From CBDBJR01 sp965206445 (GTDB lineage Bacteria > Pseudomonadota > Gammaproteobacteria > Arenicellales > Poriferihabitantaceae), in NCBI GenBank assembly GCA_965206445.1, contig CBDBJR010000002.1, positions 868,001 to 932,000 of the forward strand: 64,000 nucleotides of DNA. The letters are read 5' to 3'. A program made the position numbers and the translations under genes. Shown here piece by piece: positions 43,097-52,620 of the stretch. A model generated the notes under the pieces. The model was not told where the DNA came from and did no database searches. It saw only the letters and a program-made list of their open reading frames with translations. The stretch's first letter is position 1. The number at the start of each line of letters is the position of its first letter.

Positions 43097-44317
43097 ATGG
43101 CGACAAGCAACCCGGTCGAACCGGAACAGATGCAGTCAACCGGTCGGGCCCCGAGCTGGCCGAATCTGATTGCCGCCTGCGCGGCGATCACCGTGTTTGG
43201 TCTGGCCTTCGGCATGACCTATCCGCTGCTGTCGCTGATTCTCGAATCGCGCGGCACCTCGATCGACCTGATCGGCATCAACGCCGCAATGATGCCGATC
43301 GGCATCCTGCTGTTTTCGCCGGTGATTCCGGTGGCGGTGAAAAAGCTGGGCGCCCGCAGGATGGCGATTATCGCGGCGTTGATTTCCGCCGTGCTGATGA
43401 TCACGTACAAGCTGTTCGATACGCTGTCGGCGTGGTTTGTGCTGCGCCTGATTCAAGGCATGTCGATCTCGACGTTGTTTGTGCTCAGCGAGGCCTGGGT
43501 GGTCGGCTTTTCCGGCGACCGCAACCGCGGCAAAGTGGTGGCCGTTTACGGCAGTATCCTGTCGGGCGGTTTTGCTGTTGGCCCGTTTTTGATCAGCGTG
43601 GTCGGGATTCACGGCTGGCTGCCGTTTGTCATGGGTGGGGGCGTCATGCTGCTGGGGGTGATTCCACTGCTGCTGGTGAAGGAGTCCGGGCTGCCGGCGG
43701 CGCCGGCCGGTCAGCCGCGGCAACGGGACGCGCCCGCGCCCGGTATCGGCAGTTTTGCGCGTCAAGCGCCGATGTTGCTGGCCGGTGTGTTCGTCTTCGC
43801 CGTATTCGATGCGGCGACCTTGTCCTTATTGCCGGTGTACGGCATCAAGCACGGTTTGGATCTGGCGACCGCGGCCAATATCCTGACGGCTTTGATCGTC
43901 GGCAATGTCGTGCTGCAACTTCCCATCGGCTGGCTGGCGGACCGGTTTGCCCATCGCCTGGTGATGGCCGGCTGCGCCATCTGCACCGCGCTGGCGCTGC
44001 TGGCGCTGCCGTTCACGATTGCGACCGGCTGGCAATGGCCGGTGCTGGTGATTGCCGGCGCAGCCGGCTACGGCGTGTATACCGTGTCGCTGGCGTCGCT
44101 GGGCGATCGTTTCAGCGGCATTGAATTGATTAACGGCTCCTCCGCGTTTGCCGTGATGTGGGGGGTGGGGGCGCTGCTGGGCGCCATTCTGATCGGCTGG
44201 GCGATGGTCGGGTTTGGGGTGCACGGTTTGCCGGTCAGCTTGTCGGCGATCTATGGTCTGCTGGTGCTGGGTTTGATTGTCCGCGAATACGGGGCTTACC
44301 GGGCGCGGCGGCGCTGA
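43097..44317 (+). CDS. Major facilitator superfamily transporter
   Basis: About 406 residues and twelve membrane segments in two halves. Visible motifs: SLILESRGTSIDLIGINAAMMPIG (segment 2 region) and SEAWVVGFSGDRNRGKVVAVYGS between segments 4 and 5, typical of YcaD/NarK-like sugar or metabolite carriers, and GWLADRFAHRLV, motif A of the second half. Substrate unknown. The start is uncertain because no clear ribosome binding site is seen. Its 3' end overlaps the convergent EamA gene by 22 bases. Confidence 0.83.
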   Translation: MATSNPVEPEQMQSTGRAPSWPNLIAACAAITVFGLAFGMTYPLLSLILESRGTSIDLIGINAAMMPIGILLFSPVIPVAVKKLGARRMAIIAALISAVLMITYKLFDTLSAWFVLRLIQGMSISTLFVLSEAWVVGFSGDRNRGKVVAVYGSILSGGFAVGPFLISVVGIHGWLPFVMGGGVMLLGVIPLLLVKESGLPAAPAGQPRQRDAPAPGIGSFARQAPMLLAGVFVFAVFDAATLSLLPVYGIKHGLDLATAANILTALIVGNVVLQLPIGWLADRFAHRLVMAGCAICTALALLALPFTIATGWQWPVLVIAGAAGYGVYTVSLASLGDRFSGIELINGSSAFAVMWGVGALLGAILIGWAMVGFGVHGLPVSLSAIYGLLVLGLIVREYGAYRARRR

Positions 44318-45249
44318 CCGCCGCGCGGTCTGAGCTCGCGGTGCAGAATATACAGATTGCTGGCGACCAGCAGGACAATGCCGGCCAGCGTCGTTGCGCT
44401 GGGCACCTCGTGCCAGAAAATGTAGCCGAACAGCACGCTCCAGATCAGATAGGTGTATTCAAACGGCGCAACGGCGCTGAATTCCGCCACCATGTAGGCT
44501 TTGACCAGGCAGAAGAAGCCGATGGCGGCGATCAGCCCGAGCGCAACCAGCCCCCATTGGTGCAAGTGGCCGGGTTGCGACCAGGGGCGGAGCAGGAATG
44601 CGAACGTGCTGTCGGCCAGCATCATGCTGGCCGGCACGGCCCAGTAAATGGCCAGGCTGCACACCAGGCTGCCGGCCAGAAAAACCACGATGGTATAGGT
44701 CGCGATCGTCACGGCGCCGTCTCGGGGGTCGATATAGCGGGTCAGGATGGTTTGCCCGGCATAGCTCAACGCGGCCGTCAGCGCCAATAAAACCGCCGGG
44801 TTGTTGAACCGGCCCTGCGGCCCGACCACCAGCACGATGGCCAGGAAGCCGCAAAATATGCCGGCCCAGCGCCGGGCGCCGACGTGCTCCTTGAACAGCA
44901 GCACCGACATCACGGTGACCATGATCGGCGCACTGAACGTGATGGTCGCCGCCTCCGCCAGCGGCAGCACCGCAATCGCCAGATAGTAGGTGGTGTAGGA
45001 GATGAAGGCGCAGCCGGCCTTGGCCATGATCGGCCAGATGCGGTACGGTTTGCGCGCGGTTTTGGGGTACAGCATCCACAGTACGGCGAGCATGATGCAA
45101 ATGCCGGTAATGCTGCGATAGAACATAATTTGCAGCACCGGGTAGTTGCCGATGATGCTTTTGATGATCACGTCCTGGAGCGAGAACATAAACAGCCCCA
45201 GCGTCAGCAGCGTAATTCCCTGAGCGGAATTGGTATGAGCGAGGCGCAT
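44296..45249 (-). CDS. EamA/DMT-family transporter
   Basis: 317 residues with ten membrane segments in two EamA domains: LFMFSLQDVIIKSIIG and MFYRSITGICIMLAVLW at the start, VMSVLLFKEHVGARRWAGI ending repeat one, and LIWSVLFGYIFWHEVPSATTLAG ending repeat two. It resembles RhaT/RarD-like carriers often called S-adenosylmethionine or amino-acid exporters; the substrate is not readable. It is unrelated in sequence detail to the EamA gene at 11664. Confidence 0.83.
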   Translation of the reverse strand: MRLAHTNSAQGITLLTLGLFMFSLQDVIIKSIIGNYPVLQIMFYRSITGICIMLAVLWMLYPKTARKPYRIWPIMAKAGCAFISYTTYYLAIAVLPLAEAATITFSAPIMVTVMSVLLFKEHVGARRWAGIFCGFLAIVLVVGPQGRFNNPAVLLALTAALSYAGQTILTRYIDPRDGAVTIATYTIVVFLAGSLVCSLAIYWAVPASMMLADSTFAFLLRPWSQPGHLHQWGLVALGLIAAIGFFCLVKAYMVAEFSAVAPFEYTYLIWSVLFGYIFWHEVPSATTLAGIVLLVASNLYILHRELRPRGGQRRRAR

Positions 45250-45461
45250 AATGATCCGGCAGCGAGCAATGCATCGATTGACAGAGGCCGGCAGCAGAAT
45301 GGCATCGGCCGTACTGCTCGATCAGTGCGCTGTGTGCCGGCAGCTTTAACGGCGAAAATTAACCGCGATAATCGACAATTACAAGTGCTTGAGCGATTTT
45401 TTTTTATTGCGGGTGACAGCTGAAAACCCGCCGTTTTCGGCTTTGCGCCGGCAGGAGGCGG

Positions 45462-46439
45462 TCAGGTTGCGCGGGTGATGCGGCGAAAAAACCCCAAATC
45501 GATGTTGCCGCCGGACAGGATGACAATCACGACCTTGTCTTTGACGCTGAATTTGCCGCTCAGAATGCCGGCAAAGGCGCTCGCCGCACCGGGCTCGAGC
45601 ACCAGCTTGAGATGCTCGAACGCCTGTTTTATCGCGGCAATCACCTCCTCGTCGGTGACCGCAAAGCCGCCGCTCAGTCGCCTCCGGTTGATGGCCAGCG
45701 TGAGCTCGCCCGGCTGCGGGGTGACGATGGCATCGCAAATCGAGTGTGCCCCCGCGACCGCGGTTTCGCGCCCGCCGGAGGCCAAAGAGCGAATCGTGTC
45801 GTCAAAGCCGACCGGTTCGGCGGCCCATACCGTCGTCTGCGGGCTCATAGCGGCCGCTGCGGTGGCAATGCCGGCGATCAAGCCGCCGCCACCGCACGGG
45901 CAGACGATGGCATCCGCCTGCAGGTTCAACGCCCGGCAATCCGTGAGCGCCTCCAGCCCGACCGTCCCCTGACCGGCGATCACGTCCGGGTCGTCGTACG
46001 GCTTGATCAGCGTGGCGCCGGTTTGTGCGGCCACACGGGCGCCGATCTGCTCGCGGTTTTCACGCTGCCGGTCGTACAGCATCACGCTGCCGCCGAGTGC
46101 CTTGACGCCGTTGATTTTGATGGCCGGCGCATCGGCCGGCATAATCAGCGTGGCCGGGATTGCAAAATGGTGCGCCGCCGCGGCCACGCCTTGCGCATGA
46201 TTGCCGGAGGAATACGCGACCACGCCGTTGGCTTTTTGGGCGGCGGACAGTTGGGCGATTTTGGTAAACGCGCCGCGAATCTTGAACGAGCCGGTCACTT
46301 GCAGGCATTCCGGCTTGAACAGTACCCGGCCTTGCAGTTTTTTGTTCAGCGCCGCCGACTCGAGCAGCGGCGTGTGCCGGGCTATTTTCTTGAGCCGGTC
46401 GGCGGCTTGCCGGATACGGCTGAAATCGAGTGTGTGCAT
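45462..46439 (-). CDS. PLP-dependent threonine/serine dehydratase-like ammonia-lyase
   Basis: 325 residues, fold type II. The PLP lysine lies in VTGSFKIRGAFTK, the glycine-rich phosphate loop in CPCGGGGLIAG and the substrate loop in VAYSSGNHAQGVAAAA. There is no C-terminal regulatory domain, so it resembles catabolic TdcB, serine racemase or threo-3-hydroxyaspartate dehydratase rather than IlvA. ATG 46439 (MHTLDFSRI) is chosen by alignment of the N-terminal helix. Confidence 0.87.
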   Translation of the reverse strand: MHTLDFSRIRQAADRLKKIARHTPLLESAALNKKLQGRVLFKPECLQVTGSFKIRGAFTKIAQLSAAQKANGVVAYSSGNHAQGVAAAAHHFAIPATLIMPADAPAIKINGVKALGGSVMLYDRQRENREQIGARVAAQTGATLIKPYDDPDVIAGQGTVGLEALTDCRALNLQADAIVCPCGGGGLIAGIATAAAAMSPQTTVWAAEPVGFDDTIRSLASGGRETAVAGAHSICDAIVTPQPGELTLAINRRRLSGGFAVTDEEVIAAIKQAFEHLKLVLEPGAASAFAGILSGKFSVKDKVVIVILSGGNIDLGFFRRITRAT

Positions 46440-46530
46440 ACGGTTGCCAATCGATCGCGTCGGTCGCCGGTCGCCGATCGGCAAGATCAGTGCGGGTGAT
46501 GCAGGCGGCGCCGGTTCAGGCAGCGCCGAC

Positions 46531-48114
46531 TCAAGCGGCCTCGACGTAGGGCGCCTTGGCGCGCCAGTTAAACATCCGCGGTGCGTTGCGGATCACCCGG
46601 GCCTGTTGCCGGAAACGCTCGGCCACCATCGGCGGCGCGTTCTGCGGGCCGTCGAATGCGGCAAACAGGCTGTATTCCGAGCCGGCGGATTTTTCGCCGC
46701 CGATAAACACCGCCTGCGAGGCGGCGCAGAGCGACTGCAATTCGCGCAATAGCCGGTGGTAGCAGGCGCGGATAAACGCCGCGCTGTGCTGATAATCGGC
46801 CGCGTCGTCGCAGACGAAGACGATGCGGTTATGCGGGTCAACGCCCACCGGATTGAGGTGGCCGTAGACCAGCATCTGCCCGGTAACCGCCGGGGTGGCG
46901 GAAAAATGGTCTTGCACCGCATCGACATACCGCCGGTGGGCCTGCCACAGTTTTTCCATGCTCGGCTGCAAGTCGGGCCGGGCCAGGCGGATATTGGCAT
47001 CGGTGTGGCTTTTGTAGATGAACCGGTGCCCGCTGGTCTGCATGCGGGCGGAGAACGCCACCGCTTCACGCAGGCGGCGCATGTCGTCCGGGCGGTTGAA
47101 AATTTCGGTGTGCTGCAAATCGATGCCGGCAATGGTTATCTGCTCCGCGTCGGCGTCATCGACAATCGACATCAGGAATTCATCGGTCGGCAAATTGCTG
47201 TAGCCGTTGACGAAGATCAGGCCGTCGGCCCCGGCCAGGCGGCATTTTTCGGCCAGTTTGCCGGCTTCTTTTGCGGTCGCATTGTCGCCGGCCAGCAGCG
47301 GCTGCATCGAAACGGCGGTAACGTGCTCCAGCCCGAGCGCCAGATTGCTGCCGCCGCGCGCGCAGGTCAGCTTGCCGTCGCGCACCTGTAGATACGTATA
47401 CGGCGCAAAATGGTGCAGCAGGCGCGCCAGCTCGGTGGCGTCGCTGTTGACCGGGATGACAAACGCAATTTCATTTTGCGGCAGCTCGACAAACCCGCAT
47501 CGCACCGCCGCCACCAGGCCGCTCCAGCCGTAGGTACCGGCATAGGCGGTCAATTCGGGTGACTGCAGGGCGCGTGTGGTGGCGCCGTCATACAGCGCGA
47601 TTTCCCGCACGCTGTCGCTGAAATAGCGCCGCTGCGGCCCCATGCCGCCGGTCATAAACGTCGCGCCAACCTGCGCGTAGGTATAGCTGGTCAGGTCGGC
47701 GCCCAGCACCTTGAACTGCGCGCCGAGTTGGTCGGCCAGCGCCAGGTTCAGTTGCTCCAGCGTGATGCAACTGCCGGCGCAGACGTCGCGGCTGTGCGCG
47801 TCTATCCTGATTTCATCCGCCGCCACCCGGGTAATGTCGGCGGTCGCCGCCAGGCTGATTCGCGGCTGTCCGACCGCCAGAAACCGCAGCCCGACAACCG
47901 TGCCCGCAGCCGGCTTTGGCGTTTGGTACACGCCGTCGCCGGCGGATAGCCCGGACAGCGGCACCAGATAGATATCGTCCCCGTGCTGCGCCTTTATCGC
48001 CTCGACCACCTGATGCGGCGGTTCATGCTGTATCGCATACAGGACATCCAGCATCACCGGGGTGTTTTCGCCGTCGACCACTTGTGGGTCAACGCGGTGT
48101 AGTTTTATCGTCAA
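46531..48114 (-). CDS. FAD-binding (PCMH-type) oxidoreductase
   Basis: 527 residues. The FAD_binding_4 region includes VLGADLTSYTYAQVGATFMTGGMGP (about residues 135-160), where flavin-pyrophosphate contacts are expected; the C-terminal half resembles a substrate-binding cap of the lactate/glycolate oxidase type (GQMLVYGHLNPVGVDP). Substrate unknown, likely a hydroxy acid. The start appears to be TTG 48114, as no ATG lies nearby upstream. It is 91 bases from the dehydratase gene on the same strand, so the two may act together. Confidence 0.78.
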   Translation of the reverse strand: MTIKLHRVDPQVVDGENTPVMLDVLYAIQHEPPHQVVEAIKAQHGDDIYLVPLSGLSAGDGVYQTPKPAAGTVVGLRFLAVGQPRISLAATADITRVAADEIRIDAHSRDVCAGSCITLEQLNLALADQLGAQFKVLGADLTSYTYAQVGATFMTGGMGPQRRYFSDSVREIALYDGATTRALQSPELTAYAGTYGWSGLVAAVRCGFVELPQNEIAFVIPVNSDATELARLLHHFAPYTYLQVRDGKLTCARGGSNLALGLEHVTAVSMQPLLAGDNATAKEAGKLAEKCRLAGADGLIFVNGYSNLPTDEFLMSIVDDADAEQITIAGIDLQHTEIFNRPDDMRRLREAVAFSARMQTSGHRFIYKSHTDANIRLARPDLQPSMEKLWQAHRRYVDAVQDHFSATPAVTGQMLVYGHLNPVGVDPHNRIVFVCDDAADYQHSAAFIRACYHRLLRELQSLCAASQAVFIGGEKSAGSEYSLFAAFDGPQNAPPMVAERFRQQARVIRNAPRMFNWRAKAPYVEAA

Positions 48115-48220
48115 TTGATGCGCCTGGGGTAGTTTGCCGGGGCGGGTTTACCGAGCGGGAGTAATGCCGGTTCGGGCGCGCTGCACACCCGATGCTATCG
48201 GGCAGGCAGCGGCGTGCCGT

Positions 48221-48604
48221 TCAGTGGCGGTTTTCGATCATCGATTTGATATGGCGGATGCGCGCCCTCATCTCGGCTTCCAGCGCACCCAGCTCCTCCA
48301 GGATCATCGCGTTTGACGACGGCGATGTTTTTTGATCCATCAACTGCTCCAGCTCGTCGAGCGCATTTCTAAACTCGAACGAGCTTTCGTACAGCACCGT
48401 CGTTTGCCGCGACCCGCTGTCTACCAGGGTCGGCTTTTTGATGCGCGGGAATTTGTATTGTCGGGTGACCGGCAAAATCGACCCCGGTTCGCGCGTATAC
48501 ACCACCCGCAATATATCGGTGTTGTCATACATATATACCTCGTGCCGACGTATTTGCTGCGGGTTTTGAATCCCCATCGCGTGCAGTGTTTTGTACTCGT
48601 TCAT
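48221..48604 (-). CDS. DUF3461-family protein
   Basis: 127 residues of the conserved gammaproteobacterial DUF3461/YaeH-like family: MNEYKTLHAMGIQNPQQIRRHEVY, NTDILRVVY, YKFPRIKKPTLVDSG and a C-terminal coiled-coil-like helix (ILEELGALEAEMRARIRHIK). Function unknown. ATG 48604 gives the family N-terminus. Confidence 0.8.
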   Translation of the reverse strand: MNEYKTLHAMGIQNPQQIRRHEVYMYDNTDILRVVYTREPGSILPVTRQYKFPRIKKPTLVDSGSRQTTVLYESSFEFRNALDELEQLMDQKTSPSSNAMILEELGALEAEMRARIRHIKSMIENRH

Positions 48605-48698
48605 AGCGGACATTTCCAAATGTTGGCCCGCCTGAATGTGAAGGCGGGGGTGGAGGATGGCGTCAGACCGATAATTGTAGTCGATCCGGGGCGCGGTT

Positions 48699-50549
48699 TT
48701 ACGTTTCCTGGCGTGCTGTCCGGCTGTCGGCGTCGGTCTGCCGCAGTTGCTCGATGCTCAGGTGGCACGTGATTTGATGCCCGTTCGGCAATGCGCGGAT
48801 CGGCGGTGGTTTGACATTGCAGGTGGCGTCGATGCCGTGCGGGCAGCGATTGTAGAACGGGCAGCCGACCGCCGCAATCTCGACGGCTTTGGCAATCCCG
48901 ACCGCCATGGCCCGCTTTTCCATCGTGTCTTCCAGCCAGCCCAGCCGCAGTTCGGGAACGGAATTGATCAACAGGCGGGTATACGGGTGAAACGGCGGTG
49001 TGAGCACGTCGTCGGTCTTCCCCTGTTCGACTACCCGCCCGGCATACAGGACGACGATTTCATCGGCGAAAGAGGAAACCGTGGACAAATCATGGCTGAT
49101 GAAGACAAACGATACGCCGGTCTTGTCGCGTAGCGAGGTCAGCAATTTGATGACGTTGGCGCCGACAATGCTATCCAGCGCCGAGGTGACCTCGTCGCAG
49201 AGCATGATTTCAGGCGTAGCCGCCAGCGAGCGCGCCATATTGATGCGCTGTTTCTGCCCGCCGGAAAGCTCCAGCGGATAGCGCTCGGCAAACTCGACCG
49301 GCAATTCCACCATCTGCAGAATTTCGGCGACTTTCTGGCGTTTTTCCCGCCCCTTGATGCCGTGGTAGAACTCGATCGGGCGACCGATAATATCGCCGAC
49401 AGTCTGTTTCGGGTTCAGCGCCGTATCCGCCATTTGAAACACAAACTGAATTTTTTGCAGCTCGTCCAGCCGGCGCTTGTACAGGCTGCCCTGCAACGGC
49501 GCGCCGTCCAGCTTGATTTCCCCTTTGGCCGGCGGCAGCAGCCCGGCCATGACCCGCGCCAGTGTCGATTTGCCACAGCCGGACTCGCCGATGACGCCGA
49601 CCACGTGGCCGTTTTCGACCTTCATATCGATGTTGCGCAGCACCGTGACCGCCGGCTCGCCGCCGGTTGAGTGGCCATAGCCGGCCAGCATGTTCTCGAC
49701 CGTCAGGGCCGGGACCTCGCGCTCGTGCTCACCGGTCAATGCGACCCCCTGGCCGGCGGCGGGTTTCGGTCTGACCGCATCCATCAAGCGGCGCGTATAG
49801 GCGTGGGTCGGTTGATTGATGACCTGATCGGCGGTGCCCTGCTCCATCACCTCGCCGTTGTACAACACCACGATATGGTCGGCGATTTGCGCCACCACGG
49901 CGAGGTCGTGGGTGACGTAGATGGCCGCGGCGTTTTCCTCCCGGATCACTTTCTTGAACGCCTTCAGCACTTCGATTTGCGTGGTCACATCGAGCGCGGT
50001 AGTGGGCTCGTCGAGCACCAGCAGATCCGGTTTGCCGCACAGCGCCATGGCCGCCATCAAGCGCTGCAACTGCCCGCCGGACACCTGATGCGGATAGCGC
50101 CCGCCCAGCCGGGTCGGCGCCGGCAGCTCCAGTGCATGGTACAGCTCTTCGGCGCGCCGGGTGGCCTCCTGCTGCGTCAAGATGCCGTGCAGCACCGCGG
50201 ATTCGGTCACCTGCTCGCCGATGGTGATTGCCGGGTTGAAGGTCGCGGCGGCGCTTTGCGCCAGATAGGCCACCTTGCAGCCGCGAATTTCCCGCTGCCG
50301 CAGCGGCGGCAGGGTCAGCACGTCTTCGTCGTTTAGCCGCACTTCACCGCCGACGAATTCGAGCCCGGGCTTGGTGTAGGCCAGCGACGCCAGCGAAATC
50401 GTGGTTTTGCCCGAGCCGGATTCGCCTATCAGCGCCACCACCTGCCCGGGGTGGATGTCAAAGCTGACGCCTTTGACAATCGGCACCTCGGTGCCGTCGT
50501 CTTTACGGGCGCTGATTTTCAGATCGATTACTTCGAGGAGTTTGCGCAT
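48699..50549 (-). CDS. Dipeptide-type ABC transporter, fused DppD-DppF ATPase
   Basis: 616 residues with two complete ABC domains. First: Walker A GESGSGKTT, signature VSGGQLQRLMAAMALCGKP, Walker B LLVLDEPTTALD. Second: GESGCGKST, LSGGQKQRINMARSLA, IMLCDEVTSALD. A C-terminal oligopeptide-transporter tail has a cysteine cluster (CPFYNRCPHGIDATC) of the kind reported in DppD/DppF-type proteins. One chain thus replaces two usual ATPases. ATG 50549 overlaps nothing but is four bases from the permease gene. Confidence 0.9.
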   Translation of the reverse strand: MRKLLEVIDLKISARKDDGTEVPIVKGVSFDIHPGQVVALIGESGSGKTTISLASLAYTKPGLEFVGGEVRLNDEDVLTLPPLRQREIRGCKVAYLAQSAAATFNPAITIGEQVTESAVLHGILTQQEATRRAEELYHALELPAPTRLGGRYPHQVSGGQLQRLMAAMALCGKPDLLVLDEPTTALDVTTQIEVLKAFKKVIREENAAAIYVTHDLAVVAQIADHIVVLYNGEVMEQGTADQVINQPTHAYTRRLMDAVRPKPAAGQGVALTGEHEREVPALTVENMLAGYGHSTGGEPAVTVLRNIDMKVENGHVVGVIGESGCGKSTLARVMAGLLPPAKGEIKLDGAPLQGSLYKRRLDELQKIQFVFQMADTALNPKQTVGDIIGRPIEFYHGIKGREKRQKVAEILQMVELPVEFAERYPLELSGGQKQRINMARSLAATPEIMLCDEVTSALDSIVGANVIKLLTSLRDKTGVSFVFISHDLSTVSSFADEIVVLYAGRVVEQGKTDDVLTPPFHPYTRLLINSVPELRLGWLEDTMEKRAMAVGIAKAVEIAAVGCPFYNRCPHGIDATCNVKPPPIRALPNGHQITCHLSIEQLRQTDADSRTARQET

Positions 50550-50553
50550 TGGG

Positions 50554-51462
50554 CTACACCATCTTGCGGGCCAGACTGCCGCCGGATTTGGCCGATATAT
50601 CATCGACAATCAGGTTGATCGAAATGGTAAAGGTGGCGATCGCAAAGGCCGGCCAGATGGCCGCGTAGGAGCCGTAGGTGATGCCCGACAGGTTTTCGCG
50701 CACCATGCTGCCCCAGTCGGCGGTGGGCGGCTGCACGCCGAGGCCGAGAAAGCTCAGGCTGGAAATAAACAGCACGACAAAGACCAGCCGCAAGCCGAAG
50801 TCGGTCGCCAGCGGCATGGCCGCGTTCGGCAGCACCTCCGCGCGGATGATCCACCACAGGCCCTCGCCGCGCGCGCGGGCGGCCTCGACATAGTCCTGCA
50901 CCATGATGTCCTGCCCCAGTGCGCGTGCGATCCGAAACACGCTGGAGGCATAAATAACCGACGCGGTGCCAATCAGAATCGGTATCGACGAGCCCAATGC
51001 GGCGATCACAATCAAGCCGAGCATGATCGAGGGCAGCGCCAGGATGGCGTCGTTGATGCGGCTGACCAGCATATCGACCCAGCCGCTTTTGACGGCGGCG
51101 GCGATGCCGAGGGTGATGCCGATGAAATACGCCAGCAGCGTGGCCAGCAGCGAAATGCCGATGGTCGTGCGCGCGCCCCAGATAATCCGCGACAGGGTAT
51201 CGCGCCCGAGATAATCGGTGCCGAGCATAAACTCACTGTCGCCGGGCAAATAGCCGTCATCACCGGCGATATCCATTTCATGAAACGGTGCCACCGCCGG
51301 GCCGATCGCCGCGATGATCAGCCACAAGGCGACAATCGCCACTGCGGTCTTGCCGACCCAGGAAAGTTTGAGGCCCTTTTTCGGCGGCGCATCGGGCAGT
51401 TCGTCGAAGCGGTCGATGGTGTCGACTGCGGACGTCGCCGGGGTTTTTTCGTCTTGCGTCAT
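50554..51462 (-). CDS. Dipeptide-type ABC transporter permease (DppC-like)
   Basis: 302 residues. A cytosolic N-terminus precedes the first membrane segment (TAVAIVALWLIIAAIGPAVA), then an OppC-type region (LGTDYLGRDTLSRIIWGART) and the EAA loop DYVEAARARGEGLWWIIRAEVLPN contacting the ATPase. It pairs with the next permease. Transcribed leftward within the dppB-C-DF operon. Confidence 0.92.
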   Translation of the reverse strand: MTQDEKTPATSAVDTIDRFDELPDAPPKKGLKLSWVGKTAVAIVALWLIIAAIGPAVAPFHEMDIAGDDGYLPGDSEFMLGTDYLGRDTLSRIIWGARTTIGISLLATLLAYFIGITLGIAAAVKSGWVDMLVSRINDAILALPSIMLGLIVIAALGSSIPILIGTASVIYASSVFRIARALGQDIMVQDYVEAARARGEGLWWIIRAEVLPNAAMPLATDFGLRLVFVVLFISSLSFLGLGVQPPTADWGSMVRENLSGITYGSYAAIWPAFAIATFTISINLIVDDISAKSGGSLARKMV

Positions 51463-51484
51463 GGGGTGTCCGGTCTTTGGGGGC

Positions 51485-52435
51485 TCATTTGGGGTGTCTC
51501 AGCCGTGGATTGGCCAGAATCGACGCGATATCGGCAACCAGTATCAGCAGCACGTAGGCGCCGCAGAAAATCATCGCGCAGGCCTGCACCAGCGGCAGAT
51601 CGCGGGTTTGCACGCCGTCAATCATCAGCTTGGCCAGGCCGGGGTACGCGAAAATCGTCTCGACAATCACGACCCCGCTGACCAGGTAGGCCAGGTTCAG
51701 CGCGATCACATTGACGATCGGGCCGATGGCGTTAAAAAAAGCATGCCGCAGGATAATCCGGTGGCGCGGCACCCCCTTCAAGATCGCCATTTCAATATAC
51801 GGCGAGTTCATGACGTTCAAGATGCCGGCGCGGGTCATGCGGATCATTTGCGCCGAGACGACAATCACCAGCGTGATGATCGGCATTGCCAGCGCCCTGG
51901 CCAGCTGCCATCCGGTTTCACTGCCGCTCATATAGGCGGTTGACGGCAGCCAGTGCAGCTCGACCGCGAAGATCAGCACCAGGATTGTGGCGATAAAAAA
52001 CTCCGGCACCGAAATCGTACTCAGCGTGCCGAAAGTGACCATCCGGTCGAGCCAGGTGCCGGGGTGCATCGCGCTCCACAGCCCCAGCGCCACCGACAGC
52101 GGAATGGAAATCACCGCGACCAGGCCGGCCATCAGCATGGTGTTGCCGAGCCGGCTGTCGATCACACTGGAGATGCTGGCGCCGCCGGCCTTGGAGATGC
52201 CGAGATCGCCGGTGGCCATGTTGCCCAGCCACGAGAAATAGCGCACGTAGCCGGGCTGATCGAGGCCGAGCTCGGCGCGCAGGGCGGCCAGGGTTTCCGG
52301 CGTCGCGCTCTGCCCGAGCACGATTTGCGCCACGTCACCGGGCAGAATGCTGGTGCCGATGAAGACGATGATGGAAACCACAATCAGCGTGGCGATGCCG
52401 ATGCCGATTCGGCGCAATGTCATTTGCACTATCAT
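51485..52435 (-). CDS. Dipeptide-type ABC transporter permease (DppB-like)
   Basis: 316 residues and six membrane segments. The N-terminal RRIGIGIATLIVVSIIVFIG and GDVAQIVLGQSATPETLAALRAELGLDQP are OppB/DppB hallmarks, and the EAA loop is near MAILKGVPRHRIILRHAFFNA. First gene after the binding-protein gene, separated from it by an intrinsic terminator, which suggests lower membrane-subunit than binding-protein expression. Confidence 0.92.
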   Translation of the reverse strand: MIVQMTLRRIGIGIATLIVVSIIVFIGTSILPGDVAQIVLGQSATPETLAALRAELGLDQPGYVRYFSWLGNMATGDLGISKAGGASISSVIDSRLGNTMLMAGLVAVISIPLSVALGLWSAMHPGTWLDRMVTFGTLSTISVPEFFIATILVLIFAVELHWLPSTAYMSGSETGWQLARALAMPIITLVIVVSAQMIRMTRAGILNVMNSPYIEMAILKGVPRHRIILRHAFFNAIGPIVNVIALNLAYLVSGVVIVETIFAYPGLAKLMIDGVQTRDLPLVQACAMIFCGAYVLLILVADIASILANPRLRHPK

Positions 52436-52527
52436 AATGCGCTTGCCTCTATCTGAGGGTGCCTGTATCTGAGGAGGTCAGCCCGTCGCCGGCTTGTACC
52501 GTCGCTGCGGGTGGCGGCAACGGCAAT

Positions 52528-52560
52528 AAAAAAAAAGCCGGCGGTAAACCAACCGCCGGC
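52528..52560 (-). terminator. Terminator after binding-protein gene copy 1
   Basis: Minus strand: stem GCCGGCGGT/ACCGCCGGC (52552-52560 and 52537-52545) with a 6-base loop, followed by nine U (52528-52536). It lies between the binding-protein stop and dppB and would limit read-through into the permease genes. Confidence 0.92.
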
Positions 52561-52620
52561 CTGGCGCGTGGCCGGTAAATTACCTGCCGACCACGTCGAA
52601 GCGACAGAGCGAAGACCGCA